Source: Rhodococcus qingshengii
GTDB taxonomy: Bacteria > Actinomycetota > Actinomycetes > Mycobacteriales > Mycobacteriaceae
Direction of reading: 5' to 3'
DNA length: 64,000 nt
NCBI RefSeq assembly: GCF_021025955.1
Contig: NZ_JAJNCL010000002.1
Coordinates: forward strand, 671,626 to 735,625
Under the pieces are notes generated by a model. The model was not told the DNA's origin and did not search any database. It saw only the letters and a list, made by a program, of their open reading frames with translations. This document shows positions 26,757 to 35,220 of the stretch, one piece after another. The translations under genes were made by a program, and so were the position numbers. Numbering within the stretch: the stretch's first letter is position 1; every line of letters starts with the position of its first letter.

Positions 26757-27518
26757 TCAGTGCAGTGGGCGCGGTCCCCAGCGATCGGTCAGCACTCCGA
26801 TTGCGCCCAGAGCAACGGCTCCGGCGGTCGACGTGCGCAGGACCGTCGGGCCGAGAAGCACCGGAGTGGCCCCGGCTTCCGACAACGCACTGATCTCCGA
26901 ATCGTCCAGTCCACCTTCTGGACCGACAACGAGAATGACCTCGTCCGCGCTCGCCAGCGGCAAGCCGGCCAACGGCGTCGTCGCCGATTCGTGAAGCACC
27001 GCAACCACAGCGCCGCGGGCAACGGCGTCGCGAACCAACGTGATCACCGCCGCCGTCTTGTGCAGCTCCGAAATCTCCGGGACGAATGCGCGCCTGGATT
27101 GCTTAGCCGCAGATACTGCCGCACTTCGCCAGCGTGCGACGCCCTTGGCGAGCTTCGGTCCCTCCCACTTGGCAACACACCGCAGGGACTGCCACGGAAT
27201 CACGGCGTCGATACCGGCCTCGGTGGCCAGTTCGACGGCCAACTCGGAGCGCTCGGCCTTGGGAAGTGCCTGAACAAGGGTCACCAGCGGCTTGGGCTGC
27301 TGCAGAACCTGAACGTCACTGACCAAAAGTTCCAGGCGATCCTTGCCGACGCTCGTCACCTCGGCATCGGCTACCCGGCCACGACCGTCGGCCAGAACCA
27401 AACGCTCGCCGACGCCGATCCGTCGGACGGTCGCCGCGTGGCGACCCTCCTGCCCGTCCAGAACCGCGATTTCACCGACTCCGGGAACCGGGTCGAGAAA
27501 GAAGACCGTTGCGGCCAC
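26757..27518 (-). CDS. rsmE: 16S rRNA m3U1498 methyltransferase RsmE
   Basis: A 253-residue SPOUT-class methyltransferase. An N-terminal PUA-like domain (HAATVRRIGVGERLVLADG) precedes the knot domain with EVILVVGPEGGLDDSE and VLLGPTVLRTSTAGAVAL. It lies 2 bp after dnaJ, as in mycobacteria, where the dnaJ2-rsmE pair is conserved. Confidence 0.95.
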   Translation of the reverse strand: MAATVFFLDPVPGVGEIAVLDGQEGRHAATVRRIGVGERLVLADGRGRVADAEVTSVGKDRLELLVSDVQVLQQPKPLVTLVQALPKAERSELAVELATEAGIDAVIPWQSLRCVAKWEGPKLAKGVARWRSAAVSAAKQSRRAFVPEISELHKTAAVITLVRDAVARGAVVAVLHESATTPLAGLPLASADEVILVVGPEGGLDDSEISALSEAGATPVLLGPTVLRTSTAGAVALGAIGVLTDRWGPRPLH

Positions 27519-27520
27519 CG

Positions 27521-28672
27521 TCAGCGGCCGCTGAATGCTTCGCGAAGACGCGAGAACAATCCACCGCTGTTCTGCGAGTTGGTCGAGACAACTTCGGCCT
27601 CGTCACGATCGCGGAGCAGCTTGAATTCCTTGAGCAGCTTGGACTGCTTGTGATCGAGGCGGCTCGGGATGACCACTTCGAGGTGAGCGTGGACGTCGCC
27701 GCGCACTCCCGACCGCAGTTTCGGCATGCCGTGACCGCGAAGAACAGCAACGTGCCCGGGCTGGGTGCCTGGCTCGATGGTGATTTCCTTGGGACCGTCG
27801 ATGATGGTGTCGACGGTGACAGTCGTACCGAGCGCTGCGTCGACCATCGGAACGCGGATCGTGCAGTGCAGGTCTTCACCGTCTCGAACGAAGACGTCGT
27901 GCTGCTGCTCGACGATCTCGACGTAGAGGTCGCCAGGGTGTCCGCCGCCGGGGCCCACTTCACCCTGCGCGGTCAAACGGATGCGCATACCACCGGCAAC
28001 GCCCGCGGGAACCTTCACGGTGATATCGCGCTTGGCCCGAACTCGACCGTCGCCGCCACACTTGTGGCAGGGATCCGGGATGGTCTCACCGGCACCGCGG
28101 CACGTCGGGCAGGGTCGCGAAGTCATGACCTGGCCGAGGAACGAGCGCTGGATGGACTGCACTTCGCCGGCACCGTTGCAGGTCTCGCAGCGCACCGGCT
28201 TCGAGTCGCCGTTGGTTCCGGCACCGGTGCAGCTGTCGCACAGGATCGCCGTCTCGACGGTCACGTGCTTGCTGACTCCCGTCGCACATTCTGCGAGCGT
28301 GAGCTTGGTGCGAAGCAACGAATCGGCTCCGGGCTGAACGCGACCGCGCGGGCCACGTCCTGCGCCGCCACCGCCGCCGAAAAATGCTTCGAAGACGTCA
28401 CCGAGGCCACCGCCACCGAAACCGCCGCCGAAACCGCCACCTCCGCCGCCACCGGACTCGAGCGGGTCTCCGCCGAGGTCGACGATGCGACGCTTCTCCG
28501 GGTCGGTCAGGACCTCGTAGGCCGTCGAGATCTCCTTGAACTTGGCCTGCGCCGCCTCGTCAGGGTTGACGTCCGGGTGCAGTTCGCGTGCCAGCTTGCG
28601 GTAAGCGCGCTTGAGCTCCTGGTCTGTCGCGTTCTTGTCGACGCCGAGCAATCCGTAGTAATCCCGTGCCAC
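27521..28672 (-). CDS. dnaJ: Chaperone DnaJ
   Basis: A 383-residue type I Hsp40. The J domain contains the HPD motif ([11 protein letters not shown]). A Gly-rich linker ([16 protein letters not shown] region) precedes four zinc-finger repeats [24 protein letters not shown] and CHKCGGDG, followed by the C-terminal substrate-binding domains. It corresponds by context (hrcA upstream, rsmE downstream) to actinobacterial dnaJ2 rather than to the dnaK-linked dnaJ1. Confidence 0.95.
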   Translation of the reverse strand: MARDYYGLLGVDKNATDQELKRAYRKLARELHPDVNPDEAAQAKFKEISTAYEVLTDPEKRRIVDLGGDPLESGGGGGGGFGGGFGGGGLGDVFEAFFGGGGGAGRGPRGRVQPGADSLLRTKLTLAECATGVSKHVTVETAILCDSCTGAGTNGDSKPVRCETCNGAGEVQSIQRSFLGQVMTSRPCPTCRGAGETIPDPCHKCGGDGRVRAKRDITVKVPAGVAGGMRIRLTAQGEVGPGGGHPGDLYVEIVEQQHDVFVRDGEDLHCTIRVPMVDAALGTTVTVDTIIDGPKEITIEPGTQPGHVAVLRGHGMPKLRSGVRGDVHAHLEVVIPSRLDHKQSKLLKEFKLLRDRDEAEVVSTNSQNSGGLFSRLREAFSGR

Positions 28673-28752
28673 GTTGAGTCTCTCGTCCTTCTCTTACTTC
28701 TAGGTTTTCCTCAGTCCTCGCGAGGAGGTGTGTCGACGAATGTCGACGCCCG

Positions 28753-29796
28753 TCATCGCTCGGAGAGAACTTCGCCGATGTATCTGGCAACGGCGGCAAC
28801 CGATGCAATTGTTCCCGGATAGTCCATCCGAGTGGGTCCGAGCACACCGACACCACCGAAAACGGTACCGGCCGCGCCGTAGCCAGTCGAAATCACGGAG
28901 GTTCCGCGCATCTGCTCGACCTGCGTCTCTTCACCGATCTGAACGGTGACCGTGCCGGAATTCTGCGTCGCAGCGAGCAGTTTCAGGACCACTACCTGCT
29001 CTTCCAGTGCCTCGAGCACTGCGCGCAGCGAACCGGGGAAGCCGGCCAGACCGGAGAAATCAGCGGCGTTGCGCGTGAGGTTGGAGGTTCCCCCCAAGAC
29101 CAAGCGGTCTTCCGGATGCTCGACCAGGGTCTCGACCAGAACGGTTGCCGACCGGATCACGGCATCGCGCAGGTCGGCCGGAGATTCGTCGGCCAGTTCC
29201 GCCACGGCAATCGACGCAGCGGCCAGGCGCTTGCCTTCCAGTGCTCCGCCGAGAAGCGTGCGCAACCGGGAAAGATCCTCGTCTTCGAGAACGTCCCCGA
29301 GTTCGACGATTCGTTGATCGACGCGGCCGGAATCGGTGATGAGAACGAGGAGCAGACGCGCGGGCGTCAGCGCGACCACCTCGAGGTGGCGAACCGACGA
29401 TGCGGACAGCGACGGGTACTGGACAACCGCGACCTGACGGGTCAGTTGCGCGAGCAGTCGCACACCTCGACGCAGAACGTCGTCGAGGTCGACGCCTGAC
29501 TCCAAGAACTCGAGGATTGCTCGACGCTCCGGCCCGGACATGGGCTTGACGTCGGCAATGCGATCGACGAACTCGCGGTATCCCTTGTCGGTAGGGACGC
29601 GCCCGGAACTGGTGTGCGGTTGGGCGATGTAGCCCTCGGCTTCGAGGAATGCCATGTCGTTGCGCACAGTGGCGCTCGACACTCCGAGGTTGTGACGCTC
29701 GACCAGTGCCTTGGATCCCACCGGGTCCTGGGTGGAGACGTAATCGGCCACGATTGCACGTAAGACCTCGAAACGCCTGTCGTCGGTACTCGACAT
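28753..29796 (-). CDS. hrcA: Heat-inducible repressor HrcA
   Basis: A 347-residue repressor of groE-type heat-shock genes. The winged helix is at the N terminus ([22 protein letters not shown], then [18 protein letters not shown]). The C-terminal end [21 protein letters not shown] is a family hallmark. The ATG at 29794-29796 has GGAGG 8 nt upstream; a GTG three codons earlier is less well placed. I looked for a CIRCE repeat in front of it and saw none. Confidence 0.95.
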   Translation of the reverse strand: MSSTDDRRFEVLRAIVADYVSTQDPVGSKALVERHNLGVSSATVRNDMAFLEAEGYIAQPHTSSGRVPTDKGYREFVDRIADVKPMSGPERRAILEFLESGVDLDDVLRRGVRLLAQLTRQVAVVQYPSLSASSVRHLEVVALTPARLLLVLITDSGRVDQRIVELGDVLEDEDLSRLRTLLGGALEGKRLAAASIAVAELADESPADLRDAVIRSATVLVETLVEHPEDRLVLGGTSNLTRNAADFSGLAGFPGSLRAVLEALEEQVVVLKLLAATQNSGTVTVQIGEETQVEQMRGTSVISTGYGAAGTVFGGVGVLGPTRMDYPGTIASVAAVARYIGEVLSER

Positions 29797-29953
29797 CGTT
29801 GCCACCTCCGTTTCCTGAACAGAACGAACACCGACATTTACACATCGGTTCCCACTGGCAGTCTAATCGTCCGAGCGCCAGAGACGGCTGTTGCCCTTAC
29901 TGTGGAGTGAGATCGGTGAACGGCCGATCGCACAACCACGGACAAGGCGGCAC

Positions 29954-30277
29954 ATGATCTTCAAAGGCGTGATGGACGGCAAACCGTATCCCGATCACGG
30001 ACTGTCTCTACGCGACTGGTCGAAGTTCCCTCCACGTCAGGTTCGACTCGACGAGATCGTGACCACCACGAAAGTCCTCGAACTCGATCGCCTGCTGTCC
30101 GAGGACTCGACCTTCTACGGCGATCTGTTCCCTCACGCGGTGCACTGGCGCGGCACCCTTTACCTCGAGGACGGCCTGCACCGAGCGGTTCGCTCCGCCC
30201 TGCGAAACCGCGTCGTTCTGCACGCGCGTGTCTTCGACTTCGACGCAATGCCCGGTGTCATCGAGGGCGTCCGCTGA
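29954..30277 (+). CDS. Conserved actinobacterial protein beside hrcA (Rv2375-like)
   Basis: A 107-residue soluble protein, divergent from hrcA as in M. tuberculosis, where a protein of about 105 residues occupies the same place. The segment GTLYLEDGLHRAVRSALRNR contains a D-G-x-H-R pattern resembling the ParB/sulfiredoxin fold signature. That is a weak structural hint, not an assignment. The C-terminal codons and the stop form the first copy of a 29-bp tandem repeat (30249-30335). Function unknown. Confidence 0.75.
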   Translation: MIFKGVMDGKPYPDHGLSLRDWSKFPPRQVRLDEIVTTTKVLELDRLLSEDSTFYGDLFPHAVHWRGTLYLEDGLHRAVRSALRNRVVLHARVFDFDAMPGVIEGVR

Positions 30278-30335
30278 CGCCCGGTGACATCGAGGGCGTC
30301 CGCTGACGCCCGGTGACATCGAGGGCGTCCGCTGA
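30249..30335. repeat. 29-bp tandem repeat, three copies, at a convergent gene end
   Basis: Copies lie at 30249-30277, 30278-30306 and 30307-30335; copies 2 and 3 are identical. Each ends in GTCCGCTGA, so the TGA stop of the upstream gene is triplicated. GGCGTC-CGCT-GACGCC spans each copy junction and can form a 6-bp hairpin, giving a small array of terminator-like stems before the convergent gene at 30339. Confidence 0.9.
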
Positions 30336-30338
30336 CGC

Positions 30339-30968
30339 TCAGGCGACAGTCACGAGCAGCGCAGGAGTCGTTTGCCCCGGCCAGGTTCCGGTGAGCGTCG
30401 CCGAGCCTGACACTCGGTCTGCGTCGATCACCCTCACCACGGTCAATTCCAGGTCTCCCGCGCTGATGATCGTGTCGGTGCCGACTGTCGAGCAGGTCAC
30501 GGATTCGACTGCCGGTACTGGCGCGCCGGCCGTACCGCTGCCTACTACGTGAGCCGTCACCGGAATGTGATCGCCCGAATCCGCGAAGACCAATTCAACC
30601 CCGGTACCTCCGGTGAGAATCGCGGTCGCCAACGCGGTCACGTAGACCGGATCACAGCACGCGTCGTACACCCACCGCTTGCCCAGCACCGAATGATCCA
30701 TGGTTGCGATCAGTGCAGCGTCCGCCCCGGCCAGCGGAGCACCACGGTAGGTGAGCGGGACCTGGAGAATTCGACCGTCGGCCGTGCGGAGCAGGTGCGT
30801 CTCGATTCCGACCTCACCGTCCGGGTCGTCGAAACGATAGGCGTCGACGCGTTCGAGCGTCGAACAGTCGACGGAACCGAGCCACGGCTGCGTGGGTACC
30901 CACGCTCGGAGCAGGTCGTTCTTGGAGGGATTCAACTGCGCACGATGAATGATGGCCACCGCGGTCAC
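30339..30968 (-). CDS. Maltokinase N-terminal cap-like domain protein
   Basis: A 209-residue protein that resembles the free-standing N-terminal cap domain of mycobacterial maltokinase, sometimes annotated CG0192-related. The visible match is the stretch MAIIHRAQLNPSK-like start, then YRFDDPDGEVGIETHLLRT and VPLTYRGAPL, with DHSVLGKRWVYDACCDPVY. No kinase domain follows. It starts with GTG at 30966-30968. Its role is unknown; a link to trehalose or glycogen metabolism is inference from the domain alone. Confidence 0.65.
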   Translation of the reverse strand: MTAVAIIHRAQLNPSKNDLLRAWVPTQPWLGSVDCSTLERVDAYRFDDPDGEVGIETHLLRTADGRILQVPLTYRGAPLAGADAALIATMDHSVLGKRWVYDACCDPVYVTALATAILTGGTGVELVFADSGDHIPVTAHVVGSGTAGAPVPAVESVTCSTVGTDTIISAGDLELTVVRVIDADRVSGSATLTGTWPGQTTPALLVTVA

Positions 30969-31004
30969 GTTACGCGGGAAGAGATGGCGACGCCGGAAAG
31001 CGCG

Positions 31005-32231
31005 TCAGGTCAGAATCGTGCGAATCACCGCATCGGCGAGCAGGCGACCACGGTCGGTCAGAACCACGTGATCTTTCTCGATCACAGCCAACCCGTCGAC
31101 GACCACCTGATCGGCCGAAACCCGTTCGGATGCAGACAGTTCCGAGAGCGGAAGCCCAGTACGCAAGCGTGCGGTCAACATGACGCGCTCCATGTGTTCG
31201 TCCTCGGCCGTCAGTTCTTCACTGCCTCCGACGGGAAGTTCACCGAGCGCCAACTGTTCCGCATACCGCGCCGGGTGTTTGACGTTCCACCACCGCACTC
31301 CACCGACGTGACTGTGCGCGCCCGGTCCGGCGCCCCACCAGTCACCGCCATCCCAGTACCCGAGGTTGTGTCGGCAACGGGTGTCACCGGAGTCTGCGGT
31401 TTCCGCTTTTGCCCAATTGGAGACCTCGTACCATCGCAAGCCCGCTTCGGCCAGGCGTGAATCGATTCGTTCGTATCGCGAGGCCAGCACGTCGTCGTCC
31501 GGGGCCGGCAGCTCACCGCGCCTGACCTTGCGAGCCATGGCGGTGCCGTCCTCGACGATCAGCGCGTAGGCCGAGACGTGGTCGACATCGGCGGAGAGAA
31601 CCGCATCGAGTGAAGCGTCCAGATCCTCGTCGCGCTCCCCCGGAGTTCCGTAGATCAAATCCAAGTTCACGTGCGAAAAACCAGCTGCGCGAGCCTCTTT
31701 CGCGGCAGCGACAGCGCGGCCGGGAGTGTGCGTGCGGTCGAGGATCTTCAGGACGTGCTGAGCCGCGGACTGCATGCCGAGGGAAATACGGGTGAATCCG
31801 GCACTACGGAGAGCACCGAAGAATTCCGGCGAGGTCGATTCGGGATTCGATTCCGTGGTCACCTCGGCGCCCGATGCCAAACCGAAACTGCTGCGCACCG
31901 CCGACAGCACGTCGGACAGTCCGTCGCCGCCGAGCAGCGACGGCGTTCCGCCACCTACGAACACCGTCTCCGCTGCCGGGGCGCCCGTCATTTCGGCTGC
32001 AAGATCGAGTTCGCGCCGCAGACCTTCCAACCACGACTGCGGCGACGCCGAGGTTCCGAGTTCACCGGCCGTGTAGGTGTTGAAATCGCAGTACCCACAC
32101 CTGGTGGCACAGAACGGGACGTGGATATAGATCCCGAACGGCCGTTTCCCGACACCCTCGAGCGATCGCGCGGGCAAGGCGAAGGGTGTCGCCTCGCTCT
32201 GTCGAGTGGGAGTCGTACTGGTGGCATTCAC
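31005..32231 (-). CDS. hemW: Radical SAM heme chaperone HemW
   Basis: A 408-residue radical SAM protein once called HemN-like coproporphyrinogen dehydrogenase. The 4Fe-4S motif C-x3-C-x2-C is in FCATRCGYCDFNTYT. HemW family features follow, including FVGGGTPSLLGG, RISLGMQSAAQHVLKILDRTHT and a C-terminal HemN domain. It likely delivers heme to respiratory proteins. GTG codons at 32231 and 32261 are both possible starts; the shorter is given. It is divergent from the nirA leader region. Confidence 0.9.
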   Translation of the reverse strand: MNATSTTPTRQSEATPFALPARSLEGVGKRPFGIYIHVPFCATRCGYCDFNTYTAGELGTSASPQSWLEGLRRELDLAAEMTGAPAAETVFVGGGTPSLLGGDGLSDVLSAVRSSFGLASGAEVTTESNPESTSPEFFGALRSAGFTRISLGMQSAAQHVLKILDRTHTPGRAVAAAKEARAAGFSHVNLDLIYGTPGERDEDLDASLDAVLSADVDHVSAYALIVEDGTAMARKVRRGELPAPDDDVLASRYERIDSRLAEAGLRWYEVSNWAKAETADSGDTRCRHNLGYWDGGDWWGAGPGAHSHVGGVRWWNVKHPARYAEQLALGELPVGGSEELTAEDEHMERVMLTARLRTGLPLSELSASERVSADQVVVDGLAVIEKDHVVLTDRGRLLADAVIRTILT

Positions 32232-32365
32232 GCCTCCAGTGTCCCAGCATCCGGAACACACACCTATTCAGCCTGCGATGCAGGTCGGCACGTGGCTTGA
32301 ACTCGATATTTCCCCCGTTTTTCGTGGAAATATGTCCCCGAGTCGGAATTATCGAGTTGACGTGG

Positions 32366-32371
32366 CACAAT
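32366..32371 (+). promoter_or_regulatory. Candidate -10 element of the nirA leader transcript
   Basis: CACAAT lies 7 nt before the ATG of the cysteine leader peptide at 32379, and there is no ribosome-binding site between them. The same 7-nt geometry is found in front of the subI leader (TAAAGT). It implies that both leader ORFs are translated from leaderless transcripts. No strong -35 is evident. Confidence 0.5.
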
Positions 32372-32378
32372 GGTCCGC

Positions 32379-32471
32379 ATGACCGGACTCGGAGTGCGAC
32401 TTGTGGCGCGTCGCCATGTCGACTTCAAGCGTGTGTGCAGCTCGTCGTGTCTGCACCTGTGTAGCTGTTGA
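32379..32471 (+). CDS. Cysteine-rich leader peptide upstream of nirA
   Basis: A 30-codon ORF starting MTGLGVRLVARRHVDFKR and ending CSSSCLHLCSC before TGA. Four of the last eleven codons are Cys (all TGT or TGC) and four are Ser. The R-R-H-V-D-F segment is typical of actinobacterial leader peptides in front of sulfur genes. It ends 278 bp before nirA. In mycobacteria, leaderless polycysteine short ORFs act as cysteine-responsive attenuators of cys operons; this ORF fits that description by content, position and lack of a Shine-Dalgarno. It is expected to act in cis by ribosome stalling, not as a product. Confidence 0.82.
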   Translation: MTGLGVRLVARRHVDFKRVCSSSCLHLCSC

Positions 32472-32749
32472 TCTTTCACTGATCTTCCAGCCTTTCCCGC
32501 TCATCTCCATCTGCTTCACCGAAACAATCTCTGCAGAGACACTTCGTTTCGAAGACACGTCATTTCAGAGATACAGCTTCTCCAGCTGTTCGTTTTCATG
32601 AGCACACCTGCCGGCCGCGAGCTTTCCGAGATCGAGGACAGCCCCCTCGATTTCTGACACGGACCGGTGCGTCCCGATCAGACACCGCCACAGTTCGTCG
32701 ATAGTGCGTGCCGCGTGCCGATCAACCGCCCAGATCCAGGAGTTCATCG
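32472..32749 (+). promoter_or_regulatory. nirA leader region with candidate attenuator hairpins
   Basis: This 278-bp stretch holds no convincing gene. It contains a 12-bp palindrome TCTCTGCAGAGA, a small hairpin CTTCG-TTT-CGAAG, and a hairpin ACAGCT-TCTCC-AGCTGT at 32573-32589. The ACAGCT arm can instead pair with AGCTGT at 32463-32468, which lies in the last Cys codon and flanking bases of the leader peptide. This gives two mutually exclusive structures that a stalled ribosome could switch. The nirA ribosome-binding site AGGAG is at the 3' end. Confidence 0.5.
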
Positions 32750-34480
32750 ATGACGTCGACCACCGACGCCGCCACACCCGCCGATTCGGCAGCAGCTGCC
32801 GAAGCCCGGCCTGCACGCGCTGCGCGTCCCGCCAAGCGTCGCGCCGAAGGTCAGTGGGCCCTCGGTTACCGCGAGCCGCTCAACGCCAACGAGCAGGCCA
32901 AGAAGGACGACAACCCGCTCAATGTTCGGGCCCGCATCGAGAACATCTACTCCAAGCAGGGCTTCGACAGCATCGACAAGGGCGACCTTCGCGGCCGCTT
33001 CCGCTGGTGGGGTCTCTACACCCAGCGCGAAGAAGGCTATGACGGCACCTTCACCGGCGACGAGAACATCGACCTGCTCGAGGCCAAATATTTCATGATG
33101 CGCGTGCGTTGCGACGCCGGCGCTCTGAACGTCGAGCAGTTGCGCACCATCGCCGGCATCTCGAAGGAATTCGGCCGGAACACCGCCGACCTGTCGGACC
33201 GCGAAAACGTCCAGTTCCACTGGATCGAGGTCGAGAACGTCCCGGAGATCTGGAAGCGCCTCGAAGCCGTCGGACTCAAGACCACCGAAGCGTGCGGTGA
33301 CTGCCCCCGCGTCGTCCTCGGTTCTCCCCTGGCCGGCGAATCGCTCGACGAGGTCCTCGATCCCACTCCTGCGATCGACGAGATCGTGCGCCGTTACATC
33401 GGCGACCCCAAGTACTCCAACCTGCCGCGCAAGTTCAAGACCGCCATCTCCGGTCAACAGGATGTTGTTCACGAGATCAACGACATCGCCTTCATCGGCG
33501 TGAACCACCCCGAGCACGGCCCCGGCCTCGACCTCTGGGTCGGCGGCGGCCTGTCCACCAACCCGATGCTGGCACAGCGCGTCGGCGCCTGGATTCCGCT
33601 CGACGAGGTCCCGGACGTCTGGGAGGGTGTCGTCTCGATCTTCCGTGACTACGGCTACCGCCGCCTGCGCGCGAAGGCAAGGCTCAAGTTCCTCATCAAG
33701 GACTGGGGCATCGAGAAGTTCCGCGAGGTTCTCGAGACCGAGTACCTGAAGCGCCCGCTCATCGACGGCCCGGCGCCGGAGAAGCCCAAGCGCCCGATCG
33801 ATCACGTCGGCATCCAGAAGACCCGCAACGGCCACAACGCAGTCGGTTTCGCTCCGATCGCCGGCCGCGTCTCGGGAGACATCCTGGCTCAGGTCGCCGA
33901 CGCCGCAGAGAAGGCCGGCAGCGACCGGATCCGCTTCACGCCGTACCAGAAGCTGATCATCCTCGACGTCGCCGACGAGACCCTCGAGCCGCTCATCGCC
34001 GATCTCGACGCGCTGGGCCTTCCCGCCCGTCCGTCGCACTGGCGCAAGAACCTGATGGCCTGCTCCGGCATCGAGTTCTGCAAGCTCTCGTTCGCCGAGA
34101 CACGCAAGCGTTCGCAGGTACTCGTGCCCGAACTCGAACAGCGTCTCGCCGACATCAACAGCCAGCTCGACGTGCCGATCACCATCAACATCAACGGTTG
34201 CCCCAACTCCTGTGCTCGCTCGCAGATCGCCGACATCGGCTTCAAGGGTCAGCTCGTCGACGACGGTGAGGGGAATCAGGTCGAGGGTTTCCAGGTTCAT
34301 CTGGGAGGCAGCCTCGGATTCGACAGCGCCTTCGGACGCAAGCTGCGCCAGCACAAGGTCACCAGCGTCGAGATGGGTGACTACATCGACCGCGTCGTAC
34401 GTCAGTTCGTGAAGAACCGCAACGAAGGTGAACGGTTCGCCGAATGGGCAGTGCGCGCAGACGAAGGAGATTTGCGATGA
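32750..34480 (+). CDS. nirA: Ferredoxin-dependent sulfite reductase NirA
   Basis: A 576-residue siroheme/4Fe-4S enzyme that reduces sulfite to sulfide. The cluster cysteines lie in ACSGIEFCKLSF and NGCPNSCAR near residues 430-470. Tyr90 (WWGLYTQRE) and Cys182 (TTEACGDCPR) correspond to the covalently linked Tyr-Cys pair known in M. tuberculosis NirA (offset of 21 residues). The ATG at 32750 follows AGGAG and gives an N-terminal Ala-rich extension of about 20 residues relative to that protein. Despite the name, its physiological role is sulfite reduction. First structural gene of the operon. Confidence 0.96.
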   Translation: MTSTTDAATPADSAAAAEARPARAARPAKRRAEGQWALGYREPLNANEQAKKDDNPLNVRARIENIYSKQGFDSIDKGDLRGRFRWWGLYTQREEGYDGTFTGDENIDLLEAKYFMMRVRCDAGALNVEQLRTIAGISKEFGRNTADLSDRENVQFHWIEVENVPEIWKRLEAVGLKTTEACGDCPRVVLGSPLAGESLDEVLDPTPAIDEIVRRYIGDPKYSNLPRKFKTAISGQQDVVHEINDIAFIGVNHPEHGPGLDLWVGGGLSTNPMLAQRVGAWIPLDEVPDVWEGVVSIFRDYGYRRLRAKARLKFLIKDWGIEKFREVLETEYLKRPLIDGPAPEKPKRPIDHVGIQKTRNGHNAVGFAPIAGRVSGDILAQVADAAEKAGSDRIRFTPYQKLIILDVADETLEPLIADLDALGLPARPSHWRKNLMACSGIEFCKLSFAETRKRSQVLVPELEQRLADINSQLDVPITININGCPNSCARSQIADIGFKGQLVDDGEGNQVEGFQVHLGGSLGFDSAFGRKLRQHKVTSVEMGDYIDRVVRQFVKNRNEGERFAEWAVRADEGDLR

Positions 34481-35220
34481 CAGTGGACATTTCGCGAGCA
34501 ACTGCCGACGAGCTTCGGTCCATCGCCGAGCGCGGTGCCGTAGAACTCGACGGAGCCAACGCCCAGGAACTGTTGCAGTGGACCGAGGACACGTTCGGCG
34601 ATGGGGCGAGCGCAGCGACGGGGGATCGTAGCGGCTACATTGTTGCGTCGAACATGCAGGACGGAGTGCTGGTTCACCTTGCCGCACAGGTGCATCCGGG
34701 CGTCGACGTACTCTTCCTCGACACCGGCTACCACTTCCCGGAGACCATCGGCACGCGTGACGCGGTCGAGCAGGTCTACGGCGTCAACGTCATCAATGCG
34801 CGTGCGCTGGCAAGCGTCGCCGAGCAGGATGTCGCCGAGGGCAAGGATCTGTTCGCCCGTGATCCCAACCGCTGCTGCGCATTGCGCAAGGTCGCGCCCC
34901 TCAAGCAGACACTGTCCGGCTACAGCGCGTGGGTGACCGGCATCCGCCGCGTCGAAGCGCCCACCCGCGCCAATGCTCCCCTGATCTCCTTCGACGAGGC
35001 CTTCGGACTCGTGAAGATCAACCCGATCGCTCCGTGGTCGGACGAGGAGATGCAGAACTACATCGACACCCATTCCATCCTCGTCAATCCGCTTGTCGAC
35101 GAGGGCTATCCGTCCATCGGCTGCGCACCCTGCACCAGCAAGCCAGCCCCCGGCAGCGATCCACGTAGCGGTCGTTGGGCCGGTGCCTCCAAGACAGAAT
35201 GCGGGTTGCACGCATCATGA
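34477..35220 (+). CDS. cysH: APS reductase CysH
   Basis: A 247-residue adenylylsulfate reductase, producing sulfite from APS with thioredoxin. The paired cysteines of the 4Fe-4S site are visible in DPNRCCALRK and YPSIGCAPCTSK. The catalytic Cys is in the C-terminal TECGLH. The paired-Cys motif marks APS rather than PAPS specificity, which agrees with the absence of an APS kinase domain nearby. The ATG overlaps the nirA stop (ATGA). Confidence 0.96.
   Translation: MTVDISRATADELRSIAERGAVELDGANAQELLQWTEDTFGDGASAATGDRSGYIVASNMQDGVLVHLAAQVHPGVDVLFLDTGYHFPETIGTRDAVEQVYGVNVINARALASVAEQDVAEGKDLFARDPNRCCALRKVAPLKQTLSGYSAWVTGIRRVEAPTRANAPLISFDEAFGLVKINPIAPWSDEEMQNYIDTHSILVNPLVDEGYPSIGCAPCTSKPAPGSDPRSGRWAGASKTECGLHAS

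Noticed and set aside
29797-29953. CIRCE (TTAGCACTC-N9-GAGTGCTAA) upstream of hrcA
   Set aside because: I searched the region by eye for the inverted repeat and found no match, so hrcA autoregulation through CIRCE is not supported here.
30249-30335. CRISPR array
   Set aside because: The 29-bp units are directly abutting with no spacers, there are no cas genes, and the first copy is coding sequence.
32401-32601. 66-codon + strand ORF (start MWRVAMSTSSVCAARR) overlapping the nirA leader
   Set aside because: It is out of frame with the better-supported 30-codon leader ORF, lacks a ribosome-binding site, and its C-terminal half resembles no protein. Its Cys content comes from reading the same region in another frame.
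32598-32657. 19-codon ORF MSTPAGRELSEIEDSPLDF upstream of nirA
   Set aside because: No ribosome-binding site and no resemblance to a known leader; it falls within the structured leader and is more likely chance.
32744-34687. Long open frame antisense to nirA (647 codons)
   Set aside because: High-GC codon bias in nirA leaves the opposite strand open; the translation has no motif, and nirA itself is certain.
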